In this document: positions 54,486 through 61,927 of the stretch, piece after piece
How the letters are laid out: the number at the start of each line of letters is the position of its first letter
Position numbering within the stretch: position 1 is the first letter of the stretch
From: Sphingorhabdus sp.
GTDB lineage: Bacteria > Pseudomonadota > Alphaproteobacteria > Sphingomonadales > Sphingomonadaceae
Reading direction: 5' to 3'
DNA length: 64,000 nt
Assembly (NCBI RefSeq): GCF_023910635.1
Contig: NZ_JAAVVZ010000003.1
Span: forward strand, 1-64,000
Translations under genes and position numbers: made by a program
Notes under the pieces: model-generated
Told to the model about the DNA's origin: nothing
Seen by the model: the letters and a program-made list of their open reading frames with translations, nothing else
Databases searched by the model: none

Positions 54486-55196
54486 TTAGCCTTTTACGCC
54501 TTTTGACCAAGCGCCTTTCGATGGAGGCTTTGGAACTTTAGTTTTCGGGCGGTCATTAGGGTGTATCCAGTGAGCCGGTGGGTCATATTCGGGAGGGCGA
54601 TTGATCATGCCATTTGCCCCGTCAACTTGTGAGTCCATTACACAACGCTCAATCATTGCGACTGATATATTTCTACGTGGTACACCAAGGCCTTTATAGT
54701 CCGTTGGATAATTTTGACCCGGCGGAATGGCGGCAAAAAGCAATTTGCCTTTCGGTGCTAAGCGAGCATTAAAAAATTTCGCGGTAGCAACTTGGTCAGA
54801 ATCGGCGGACAGAAGAAACGCTGCGTCATATTCATCGTCTTCGCCGTCACAGATGACAGACAGTGCAACATTTATGTCTGATTGTTTTTCAGAATAGACG
54901 CCGTTGGCCGGGACATGATGCCCTCGCAGAATTTCAACGCCTCTTGCTGAAAGAGCGTTGTTAAATGTTATGTGGCGCTCAAATGAACCCGGTATGTGAT
55001 CGGGAACAGCGGTGCAAAAAACAACTTTCACAAGCTTTAGCCCCTCAGGCTTGCAAAGCATTTCGCCAAGTTTCCAGAGGCACGCCCATTTAAGATGATT
55101 CATTCCTGTTTGATGAATTGGATGATAAAGGTTGAAGCCATCTACATATAGAGCTCCTCTGCGCTGATTTTGATCTTGACGTTTTTGATCGCTCAC
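54486..55196 (-). CDS. NYN-domain (PIN-like) predicted RNase, cargo of the transposition unit
   Basis: 236 residues. The LabA/DUF88 NYN fold shows GALYVDGFNLYHPI (first Asp, about 14-27), an acidic SEKQSDINVALSVICDGED (about 103-121) and AAFLLSADSDQVATAKFF (about 128-145), the acidic residues of a metal-dependent nuclease. C-terminus Pro/Lys-rich and basic. Located between the left end of the unit and the transposase remnant, it is the largest intact cargo gene. RNase activity inferred from the fold. Confidence 0.8.
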   Translation of the reverse strand: MSDQKRQDQNQRRGALYVDGFNLYHPIHQTGMNHLKWACLWKLGEMLCKPEGLKLVKVVFCTAVPDHIPGSFERHITFNNALSARGVEILRGHHVPANGVYSEKQSDINVALSVICDGEDDEYDAAFLLSADSDQVATAKFFNARLAPKGKLLFAAIPPGQNYPTDYKGLGVPRRNISVAMIERCVMDSQVDGANGMINRPPEYDPPAHWIHPNDRPKTKVPKPPSKGAWSKGVKG

Positions 55197-55240
55197 GCTA
55201 TATGGCCCCTATCGATGCCAACTTGTTCACTTGTTGGCGG

Positions 55241-55270
55241 AAGCCCCGGCAATGCCGGGGCTTTTTCTTT
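55241..55270 (+). terminator. Strong hairpin between NYN gene and transposase remnant
   Basis: AGCCCCGGC-AAT-GCCGGGGCT (55242-55262) followed by TTTTTCTTTTT on the plus strand. All genes of the unit run on the minus strand, so this would stop transcription entering from the integrase side; on the minus strand it is a hairpin without a T-run. Confidence 0.75.
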
Positions 55271-55555
55271 TTAGACTTGTTTCTTGTATGGTCCACGCTT
55301 TTTCGGGGCCGGGGCAAGTTCATCAATCTTAACGATAACATCATCAAGCGACCATAGGCGGTCGGTAATGCCAGCGGCCATAGCTGGCGACACGCGCAGT
55401 GTTTTGTGGATACGAGTGAAATTGTAGAACACGAAATACAATGCCAGCGCGTGAATGTGGTTATCCAGCTTCTTTGAAAAGGCATTGGTCAAGCGGATGA
55501 AGCGGCGCATGGACATACGCATTGTAAGGTTCTGGCGCTCGACATAGCTTGTCGG
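55271..55555 (-). pseudogene. C-terminal remnant of an IS1-like transposase
   Basis: About 95 residues survive: TSYVERQNLTMRMSMRRF, TRLTNAFSKK-type sequence, YNFTRIHKTLRVSPAMAAG and a basic KKRGPYKKQ end. This is the last third of the IS1-like DDE transposases common in alphaproteobacteria; it contains the final catalytic glutamate region only. The upstream two thirds are replaced by a small unrelated gene. Confidence 0.75.
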
Positions 55556-55731
55556 CGTTCGGGCGTCATGTTTGCGGCGCGTTTCTTGCCTCCAAGACTC
55601 CCAAGCTTTGCAGCAGCATTTTTCGTTGTATCGCTCGTGTCGTCTATTTCGCCGGTCGCAATCTTGCCGATCATAACGGCAAGGCCGATAGCGTCGGCTG
55701 GGCGCTTTTGCCCGTTTGGTCCTTTAGGCAT
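55489..55731 (-). pseudogene. Small conserved hypothetical gene truncated into the transposase remnant
   Basis: Starts MPKGPNGQKRPADAIG (ATG 55731) and continues LAVMIGKIATGEIDD, GSLGGKKRAANMTPERR, a short protein type I have seen as a free-standing hypothetical ending in a basic AEIAKKAA-like tail. Here that tail is lost at about 55555 where transposase sequence begins in another frame, giving an aberrant end. Its ATG overlaps the end of the preceding 61-residue gene by 8 bp. Confidence 0.55.
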
Positions 55732-55909
55732 TGTGAAGTTCCAGAAGCTTTTCGATGTCGTCGGCAATTCCGCTCACAAGTTTTAGATAGGACTGGGTTC
55801 GATCCGTATCCCCGACCCGCCACCGTGCGCTTCCGCCGTATCTAGAGCGGCGCTGTTCCATGAAGTAGAACATGCGCTGCAATTCAGCAATTTCGTCTTC
55901 TCGGGTCAT
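55724..55909 (-). CDS. Small helical hypothetical protein
   Basis: 61 residues, REDEIAELQRMFYFMEQRRS then SYLKLVSGIADDIEKLLEL, two amphipathic helices. A good GGAGG-type site (complement of 55911-55915) precedes the ATG. First gene inside the right end of the unit, whose shared end sequence (55916-55998) likely carries the promoter. Unknown function. Confidence 0.6.
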   Translation of the reverse strand: MTREDEIAELQRMFYFMEQRRSRYGGSARWRVGDTDRTQSYLKLVSGIADDIEKLLELHNA

Positions 55910-56007
55910 GCAACCTCCTATGCTTTGCGCTAAGCATATAGGAACGGCGGCTGGAATGCGATTGGGCTATCGGTCAAAATTCAAACTGAGACACTACCGG
56001 CATTCAA

Positions 56008-56202
56008 CCGAGCTTGCACAATGAAATGCAATGTCGTATGTACGTAATGCTCGGCAGTCATATGAAATGACCGTAGCCACAAGCGTGCTTGTCGAGAGTT
56101 TCCAACAGCAATCTGTTTTGGTCCATTCGGATCAGGGGGCTCTCAGATGTCTTATCTTTGCAATTATTGCAGCACTTCAGTGCACATCGCAGCATCGTTG
56201 CG
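56008..56202 (+). ncRNA. Candidate structured RNA/leader upstream of the HTH-RT operon
   Basis: Between the target duplication and the HTH gene I count at least seven short hairpins in 195 nt: an outer stem CCGAGC/GCTCGG (56008-56013/56049-56054) enclosing TTGCA/TGCAA and CGT/ACG, then GTCAT/ATGAC (56057-56071), ACAAG-CGTG-CTTGT (56079-56092), AACAG-CAAT-CTGTT (56104-56117), TGCAA-TTA-TTGCA (56159-56171), GCAC-TTCA-GTGC (56172-56183) and CGCA/TGCG (56188-56202). Each is weak alone; the density is unusual. Could be an RT template or substrate RNA, a riboregulator, or recombinase sites. Confidence 0.35.
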
Positions 56203-56214
56203 GGGGGCAGAGTG

Positions 56215-56412
56215 ATGGCTCGTCATATACCCGGCCATCTCAGCGAACTTGACCTTGCTCTAAAGCTTGGCATCTCAATTTGGGGGCTAAGAGCATGGCG
56301 TCGTCGAGGATATGGGCCGTCATCTGTGAAATTCGGCAAAAGCGTATTCTATCGTGAAGACGAGGTAGCAAAGTTCATTGATGCGCCGGTTGGGCATGGA
56401 GCGTCGGAATGA
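56215..56412 (+). CDS. Small MerR-type HTH DNA-binding protein (excisionase-like)
   Basis: 65 residues. DLALKLGISIWGLRAWRRRG (about 12-31) followed by YGPSSVKFGKSVFYREDEV is the winged-HTH pattern of excisionase/AlpA-like proteins. ATG 56215 is preceded by GGGGGG. The stop overlaps the RT start by 4 bp (ATGA), so the two proteins are made together. It may regulate the RT, or act with the integrase or serine recombinase as a directionality factor. Confidence 0.78.
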   Translation: MARHIPGHLSELDLALKLGISIWGLRAWRRRGYGPSSVKFGKSVFYREDEVAKFIDAPVGHGASE

Positions 56413-57818
56413 CACAGCATGCACGTCCTTTCGAACCACCCTTTACGTTGGCACAGGTGTTAAACAGGGCCAGGTTCGTACTTGGAGTGGATAAGTTACC
56501 CGAGGACATCGCATCAGAAGTTCGTCGAATGACTGCTGGGTATTTGGGGCGACTACACCGATTACAGCGCGTCGAATTTGCTGGGGGGCACTACCGCTCT
56601 CGGGACACTCTTCATCGTATGCACTCGTCATTAGCTGCCAAGACAATTTCATTTTTGCTGGCATATCCAAAGAATAGAGCTCCGATGACGTGGGATGAGG
56701 TGAAAACGCAATCGAAGCGGGTCAATGTTCTCCGTCCCTCTGGAGAACTGGTCATTTCCTGGGAACAAGCCAAGCGAACACTGGGCGTAAGGACAATATG
56801 CGCTTTTGGCCCAATCTCTCGTGCTGCCCAGGAAATGGTCAGCCACATAATATTCGTGGTGGCTGGTCCCAGCCCCTATGAGTTCGCCCAGTCGAGGCGA
56901 GGACGGGATGCAGCGGCCCGAGTTTCGTTGCATAATATCAAGCATAAAGGAGTAAGATGGTTCGGTCTGGCTGACGTGAGTAACTGCTTTCCGTCAATTA
57001 ACCGCGAAATGGTAAAGCAGGCGCTCCCGTTCCTGCCGTGGTCGATCATCGACGCAACCATTTTCATCCACGACGACACAGACATATCAGCAACAAGTCT
57101 CAACGGAGACAAAGCGAACAATAAATCAGTGAACGCGATCCGACAGAGTTTACCGCAGGGATCGTTGGCTTCGCTCCTCGTCACCAGCAAAGTATTACAG
57201 CCGCATCTAGATGCGCTAAGTGCTCCGCTGATTATCATACACGTCGACGACGTGATGATTGGTGCAAAGACGGAAGAGCAAATCCAAGCGAACTTAATTG
57301 CCCTGACTTCTTCAATGAAGAAGACCTCTGGAGGATCGCTCCATCTGACAACTCAGGTTTGCAAACTAGGCGATCCAGAAATGGACTATCTGGGTTATAG
57401 GTTCCGACAGGAATGGATGCTGGCAGGTGGTTTTGGACGAGCATTTCCTGCCAAACGGTCATTCCGACAGTTGCATGTTCGTATAGCCCGGAAATTACTG
57501 CTCATTCCCGAAAAGTTTTGGGCAGAGACGATCGAAATAGAGTGCGCTCGTTGGATACGCTCCTTTCCTGCTTGGGCAGGCCGATTTCGGTCGGAGTATT
57601 TTGCGATCCTACATTGTGAGTTAGATATGCTTCCAATGCTGTATCGCGTTCGAGCTGCAATCACAGAAGCAAAATATAAATGGGCAAGTTTTTCTGAAAT
57701 GACTGATTTTCTGACTAGCACCGCAAATCTGCTAGCAGATCAAATGCCGCGCCTTTTCACCGAGGGCGGGCCTAGCAAGTTACTTAAGGGTGCATCGATC
57801 TGCCCGGCGTTAATCTAA
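56409..57818 (+). CDS. Divergent reverse transcriptase of unknown group
   Basis: 469 residues. RT motifs in order: RTICAFGPISRAAQEMVSHI (about 127-146, fingers), WFGLADVSNCFPSINREMV (catalytic Asp of motif A, about 185-203), RQSLPQGSLASLLVTSKVL (motif B, about 243-261), IIIHVDDVMIGAKTE (motif C, HVDD in place of YADD, about 273-287) and MDYLGYRF (motif E-like, about 325-332). The last ~130 residues are basic and helical (WIRSFPAWAGRFRSEYF) with no HNH or maturase signature. No retron VTG motif, no DGR IGNxTSQ. Probably a defence-type or other single RT; substrate unknown. Confidence 0.85.
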   Translation: MTQHARPFEPPFTLAQVLNRARFVLGVDKLPEDIASEVRRMTAGYLGRLHRLQRVEFAGGHYRSRDTLHRMHSSLAAKTISFLLAYPKNRAPMTWDEVKTQSKRVNVLRPSGELVISWEQAKRTLGVRTICAFGPISRAAQEMVSHIIFVVAGPSPYEFAQSRRGRDAAARVSLHNIKHKGVRWFGLADVSNCFPSINREMVKQALPFLPWSIIDATIFIHDDTDISATSLNGDKANNKSVNAIRQSLPQGSLASLLVTSKVLQPHLDALSAPLIIIHVDDVMIGAKTEEQIQANLIALTSSMKKTSGGSLHLTTQVCKLGDPEMDYLGYRFRQEWMLAGGFGRAFPAKRSFRQLHVRIARKLLLIPEKFWAETIEIECARWIRSFPAWAGRFRSEYFAILHCELDMLPMLYRVRAAITEAKYKWASFSEMTDFLTSTANLLADQMPRLFTEGGPSKLLKGASICPALI

Positions 57819-57829
57819 CCTTTCAAATC

Positions 57830-57921
57830 CACATTCAACAAGGAATGTGACGCTTATGGACTGTACAGCGAAGTCCCTAAAAGTCAGAATGTCCCACACA
57901 TACCACCCTCTATTCGGGACA
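57830..57921. promoter_or_regulatory. Hairpin-rich gap between RT and serine recombinase
   Basis: CACATTC-AACAAG-GAATGTG (57830-57849), GGACT/AGTCC (57858-57876) and TGTCCC/GGGACA (57890-57921) fill the 107-bp gap. The last pair ends 5 bp before the recombinase ATG and could be its operator or crossover region; the first could end the RT transcript. Roles inferred from position. Confidence 0.4.
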
Positions 57922-57925
57922 GTGC

Positions 57926-58606
57926 ATGTTTTACGGCTATATACGCGTTTCAACTGACCGACAGGCTATTTCTGGACTTGGTCTTGACGCTCAGCGTCAA
58001 TCAATCGAGCTATATGCCGCTCAACAGGGTACTACGCTTACAGAAATCTTTGTCGAGACAGAAAGCGGGACGAGAAATGACCGGCCCCAACTACATGCCG
58101 CAATAACTTTGTGTCGAAAGCATAAAGCGACGCTCGTTATTGCCAAGCTGGATAGATTAGCCCGCAATGTCGCATTCGTATCAAGCTTGATGGAAACAGG
58201 CGTCGAGTTTGTCGCAGTTGATGCGCCTTTTGCTAATCGGCTTATGATCCATGTGCTGTCGGCGGTAGCTGAATGGGAACGTGAACAAATTTCTGTTCGA
58301 ACTAAAGCAGCCCTCACTGCTGCAAAGGCCCGAGGCGTCAAATTGGGTACTCACGGTGCGGTGCTAGCATCCCAAAGAAAAGCTGAAGCATATGCTCGCG
58401 CTCGGACGTTACAGCCATACATTGTGCGCGCCCAATACGATGGTTGCACCAGCCTGCGGCAAATCGCAGGTCATTTAAACTCGGCGAGCGTGGCAGCGCC
58501 CGGCGGGGGTTTATGGCATGCTAGTAATGTCCATCGAGTTATGAATCGCCTAAATCTGCCGGGTACCGATCAAACCTATTCCGACGGCACGTCGCCATTT
58601 AGGTGA
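57926..58606 (+). CDS. Serine recombinase (resolvase/invertase family)
   Basis: 226 residues. Catalytic serine in YIRVSTDRQAISGLGLDAQ (about 4-22), LVIAKLDRLARNVAFV (about 71-86), SAVAEWEREQISVRTKAAL (E helix, about 111-129) and a C-terminal HTH (TSLRQIAGHLNSASVAAPGG, SNVHRVMNRL). It is the small resolvase type. Directly after the RT operon, same strand. Confidence 0.9.
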   Translation: MFYGYIRVSTDRQAISGLGLDAQRQSIELYAAQQGTTLTEIFVETESGTRNDRPQLHAAITLCRKHKATLVIAKLDRLARNVAFVSSLMETGVEFVAVDAPFANRLMIHVLSAVAEWEREQISVRTKAALTAAKARGVKLGTHGAVLASQRKAEAYARARTLQPYIVRAQYDGCTSLRQIAGHLNSASVAAPGGGLWHASNVHRVMNRLNLPGTDQTYSDGTSPFR

Positions 58607-58764
58607 TTGGGATGCCGTTTACATCGTTAGATAGCCCCGAACTCATTACTATAGCATTCGCCTGGAAGCTTCAGCTAACCTAGCTGAACGAATGGCAAAA
58701 ACTGCCGGCTTGAACTGCTGGCGTTCATGACCGAAATGTTGTGGGACGCAGACATCTAGAATTG

Positions 58765-59097
58765 TTAGCGCTCAAACTCCCAACGCAAGAAAGGTCGGGC
58801 CGCTTGAATAAAATCCTCGAAGCGAGAATAATCCCGTTCGCCAAATTTTGATTGGATTGCGCTCTTTATCTGCACGTCATCCAATCGATCAACGATCAGA
58901 AATTGATCACAAAAACCAGTCTGATCGTGACCTAGGTGCTCCAAGGCCCAATGTCGATTGGACACATTTACAAAGAAAAGATCAAAACCCTTTGCGTCAC
59001 TTTCTCCGATTTCGATGATGCAGTGGCAGGTAGCTGGCTTGTGCACGCCCTCCTCAAAATCATCTATGAAATCGACTGACCGGACTTCGATCTTCAT
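58765..59097 (-). CDS. Small acidic protein, weakly like immunity protein family Imm8
   Basis: 110 residues. The pattern KIEVRSVDFIDDFEE ... CHCIIEIGESDAKGFDLFFVNV ... HWALEHLG recalls Imm8 immunity proteins (short beta protein with IGxxxxxGxxxFxxxV and a W-L segment). No toxin gene is adjacent, so it may be an orphan immunity gene. Identification is tentative. Confidence 0.5.
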   Translation of the reverse strand: MKIEVRSVDFIDDFEEGVHKPATCHCIIEIGESDAKGFDLFFVNVSNRHWALEHLGHDQTGFCDQFLIVDRLDDVQIKSAIQSKFGERDYSRFEDFIQAARPFLRWEFER

Positions 59098-59151
59098 TGC
59101 TATTCTCCTGATCGATTTCGGTCGAGATAATTCCTACGGAAATATATCGGT

Positions 59152-59460
59152 TTAATCTTCATCGTAGAATATGTGCCCGCGATTGTCGGGCTTCAGTAAT
59201 CGGAAGATGGGTGATGGCGTAACTTCTTCTGCATTCAGTTCCAACTTAACTTGGTTAGAATTGAGCCAACCGGTTTGCCGCTCAAGGTTATCGCGGACAC
59301 GGCGGAAAGCAGTGTTCTGAGCGGAACTGATCGAGGATGCCAATACGAAACGGTGACAATAGAAACCCAAAGGTTGCCATGTGTCATCTACGTCATTATC
59401 TGACGTTACGGCGGTGCACCAATCCAATCGGCCATGGATCACGACATAGTAACATTGCAT
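59152..59460 (-). CDS. Hypothetical protein
   Basis: 102 residues, 54 bp upstream of the Imm8-like gene and on the same strand. Contains WQPLGFYCHRFVLASSISSAQNT and no recognised domain, signal or membrane segment. AT-richer than the core genes. Possibly co-transcribed with the Imm8-like gene. The 243 bp beyond it (59461-59703) show no gene. Confidence 0.5.
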   Translation of the reverse strand: MQCYYVVIHGRLDWCTAVTSDNDVDDTWQPLGFYCHRFVLASSISSAQNTAFRRVRDNLERQTGWLNSNQVKLELNAEEVTPSPIFRLLKPDNRGHIFYDED

Positions 59461-59703
59461 TCAAACCAACATATACGGCGCGTCCACAAAAACAATACCG
59501 CCAGAAGCCGAACGTCCGCTTTGTTGTCGTATCCTGAAAGTCTGCTTTTGTTGCATATTGTCGGAAAGCAGACCTTCGTTCAGCTGGTGAACCAACGGCA
59601 GCATAAATGGCTGGGAAGTCCTAGACGTCGCCATTCAGTGTAAAGCGATAATGGCAAAAAAAGAGGCAGTTTTCAGGATTACCGCCGCATATAAAAAAGC
59701 GCT

Positions 59704-60078
59704 TCATTCGACGCTTGAAGCTTCCGTAGCTCGCCTTGGTGGCCTTCGATTGAGTGCGTGATCAACAAGCTTTAATACCCACTCCAAATCTGAAGTATCG
59801 AGAGACGCAACGCGACTGACAAGTTTGCTTAGTGGGGCAGCTGACACCTCCTGCCCAGCTGCAAAATGATTAACGCCAAAAAGATCACGCACTTCTACGT
59901 TCAGCGCCGAAGCAATGCCTGCAAGCGTTTCAAAGCTTGGTGCGGATGAACCGCGTTCAATTCTTCCGACTAGCTGGACTGACCTCTCGATACGATCTGC
60001 AAGCTCAGCTTGGGTAAACCCCGCAACTTCCCGATGATGTCGGACAAGACTGCCTACTTGAACTCTGAGGTCAGACAC
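59704..60078 (-). CDS. XRE-family transcriptional regulator
   Basis: 124 residues. Classical HTH-3: GSLVRHHREVAGFTQAELAD, RIERSVQLVGRIERGSSAPS, FETLAGIASALNVEVRDLFG. The C-terminal half is helical and unassigned. Divergent from the exported protein gene at 60197, which it may control together with itself. Confidence 0.85.
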   Translation of the reverse strand: MSDLRVQVGSLVRHHREVAGFTQAELADRIERSVQLVGRIERGSSAPSFETLAGIASALNVEVRDLFGVNHFAAGQEVSAAPLSKLVSRVASLDTSDLEWVLKLVDHALNRRPPRRATEASSVE

Positions 60079-60196
60079 TAACTCACACCTAAAATTTAAT
60101 TGCAGTTATGTGCCAAAACTACCTTTACGCTTGACGATGAACGAGCAACTGTGGTTGCAATCAATTGCAAAATATACAATAGGATTGGATATTCAG

Positions 60197-60643
60197 ATGA
60201 TTTCAAGACAATTAGTTGCGACAACAATTTTATTGGGTCTGACGACGGCTGGCCAGGCTGCTAAACCTCCCAAATATAACTCCGATGCTCCGCTCCCTGC
60301 TGAAGAAGTTTACCGCCCAATCATCAAAGGCATGATCGATGGTATTCTCCGCGATCCCTACAGTGCAGTGTATAAATGGGGGGCCCCATACCAGATCACA
60401 TGCAAAAAGGATTTGTTTCGGACCGCGGAGCGATGGCGCGGTTGGGCGATCAACATTAACGTAAACGCCAAAAACGCGTATGGTGGATACGCTGGAGCTT
60501 CAGACTATTACGTCATGTTTATGAGTGATGGGATAAAAGACGATATGGAGCTGCACACTGGGTTTGCAGCGTTTGATTACAAAATCTGTCGCAGGGAGAA
60601 TTGGGGACCCGACAGCATTCCAACCTCCCCGCCAAAACAATAA
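60197..60643 (+). CDS. Exported hypothetical protein
   Basis: 148 residues with a signal peptide (ISRQLVATTILLGLTTAGQA). Mature part contains IIKGMIDGILRDPYSAVYKW, ITCKKDLFRTAERWRGWAIN and NAKNAYGGYAG, a layout seen in small periplasmic proteins of unknown role. ATG 60197 chosen over 60110 because it begins the signal peptide. Divergent from the XRE regulator. Confidence 0.65.
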   Translation: MISRQLVATTILLGLTTAGQAAKPPKYNSDAPLPAEEVYRPIIKGMIDGILRDPYSAVYKWGAPYQITCKKDLFRTAERWRGWAININVNAKNAYGGYAGASDYYVMFMSDGIKDDMELHTGFAAFDYKICRRENWGPDSIPTSPPKQ

Positions 60644-60738
60644 TATTGTAATAAAAATAGATAGTTGCTCTGAATTTTATGTTCATCTGAGCACATAAAA
60701 GTTAGGCTTTAAGGCAACATATAGCCTTGGAAAACCTA

Positions 60739-61251
60739 ATGATTTATACAATTGGATACAGCAATCGAAGCTTACCTGAGTTTCTTAACGAACTGACCAG
60801 CAGGGGCATAGCGCAACTATGGGATGTCCGCTCATCGCCATGGTCGCGCAACGCTGCATTTAACGCGTCTAAGATCGAACAATGGTCAGAAAGCGCAGGT
60901 ATTTTCTATCGGCAATGCGGTACAATTTTTGGGGGCAGGTCAGAAGTGGCACTGGATGACCCAATTTACATAGATTTGCTGAATGAGCTTATAATTGCGG
61001 CTAAACGGAACCCAGTCGTAGTGATGTGTGCTGAGGGCGATCCAGCCAATTGTCATCGCTCCTGGGCAATTGGTGCTAGCCTGCTTCTTAAATGCAATGT
61101 GTCGGTGATAAACATCATGCGAGACGGGACTACCGAAGATATTGGAGCTAGCATCCGACGAATCAAGCGAAGGAATTTTACGCCGGCTATTTTGTCTGCA
61201 TTAGATGGAATGGAGCCTTTCGCCTGGCCGGAAAAAAATTGGTTTTGCTGA
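60739..61251 (+). CDS. DUF488-family protein
   Basis: 170 residues. IYTIGYSNRSLPEFLNEL (2-19), LWDVRSSPWSRNAAFN (about 30-45) and VVVMCAEGDPANCHRSWAIG (about 97-116) are the three DUF488 signatures; the CAEGDPxxCHR motif carries two conserved cysteines. Function unknown for the family; members turn up in phage-defence and mobile islands. ATG 60739 chosen over TTG 60727. Confidence 0.85.
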   Translation: MIYTIGYSNRSLPEFLNELTSRGIAQLWDVRSSPWSRNAAFNASKIEQWSESAGIFYRQCGTIFGGRSEVALDDPIYIDLLNELIIAAKRNPVVVMCAEGDPANCHRSWAIGASLLLKCNVSVINIMRDGTTEDIGASIRRIKRRNFTPAILSALDGMEPFAWPEKNWFC

Positions 61252-61372
61252 CAAACTCTCCGTAAACTACAAAATCCTGTAGCCTTACGAAATCCTTGGT
61301 TTTTTGGTTTCACACCCTACAAATGTTGTATGATTAGAGCTTCAAAAACTAGCTAATGCAGGCGCAAAGTAT

Positions 61373-61927
61373 TCATGGTACTGCCTTGGCAAACGCTTCT
61401 TCAGGCGACAATCCTTCGCGGATCATTTCGATGATTTTATTGCGTTTGCTTTCGAGACCCTTAGGAATTGATGCGCGGTTACCCAGATAATATTCGGACA
61501 TTAAATTGCGTGCGGCTTCGCTGCTAATTTTTGGCCTAGACCGAGGTTTTATATTCTTTCGCAAGCTGGATATATGAAGATTAAATTCGTCTGAAACGGT
61601 ACTCCAATCGAATGCTGCCACCTCCGCCCGAATGCGTTCCGCATCAGAACCGAATGCGACACCAACTTCACCTGTTCCTGCGTTTACGATTAGGCTGGTA
61701 AGGTTTGGGAGTTTCTGCTCGGCCAGAAAAATTCTTACAACGTCCAGCCGACGCCCCAATGAAATTGGGATTGCCGATTGGACAGCATCATTGTTTGGAA
61801 ACCGAACCTTTGCTTCATCAAGCAATGCTCCGTAGGTTAGCTTTTTCACAGGCGATTGCCGAGCGCACTCCACAAGAATAGGGTAAAATGCGGCAGCAAT
61901 GGTGACGTCAGTTTCCGTAACCTTCAA
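61373..61927 (-). CDS. Hypothetical protein
   Basis: 184 residues. N-terminal half is compact (DVTIAAAFYPILVECARQS, LTYGALLDEAKVRFPN, LIVNAGTGEVGVAFG), C-terminal half basic and helical (SSLRKNIKPRSRPKISSEAA, KRNKIIEMIREGLSPEEAF), suggesting nucleic-acid contact. No family recognised. The following 419 bp (61928-62346) are AT-rich and hold no gene that I can support. Confidence 0.55.
   Translation of the reverse strand: MKVTETDVTIAAAFYPILVECARQSPVKKLTYGALLDEAKVRFPNNDAVQSAIPISLGRRLDVVRIFLAEQKLPNLTSLIVNAGTGEVGVAFGSDAERIRAEVAAFDWSTVSDEFNLHISSLRKNIKPRSRPKISSEAARNLMSEYYLGNRASIPKGLESKRNKIIEMIREGLSPEEAFAKAVP

Larger units (their letters stand above)
54465..55998. mobile_element. 1.53-kb transposition unit with IS1-like ends, cargo and 8-bp target duplication
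   Basis: Left end GGTAGTGTCTCAGTTTGAA starts at 54465, the inverse copy ends at 55998; about 21 of 23 terminal bases pair. The flanks are the perfect direct repeat GGCATTCA (54457-54464 and 55999-56006). Inside, all on the minus strand, are two small genes, the 3' part of an IS1-like transposase and a NYN-domain gene. The target duplication shows the unit moved as a whole, presumably with transposase supplied in trans. It landed 9 bp after the integrase stop. Confidence 0.85.

Noticed and set aside
56409-57818. RT as a retron
   Set aside because: The VTG motif is absent, a YLGY motif is present instead, and NAxxH is at best partial (HNIKH). A structured RNA upstream alone is not enough.
56409-57818. 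RT as part of a diversity-generating retroelement or group II intron
   Set aside because: No IGNxTSQ motif, no Avd gene, and no template/variable repeat pair noticed; no maturase or HNH region and no intron domain V seen.
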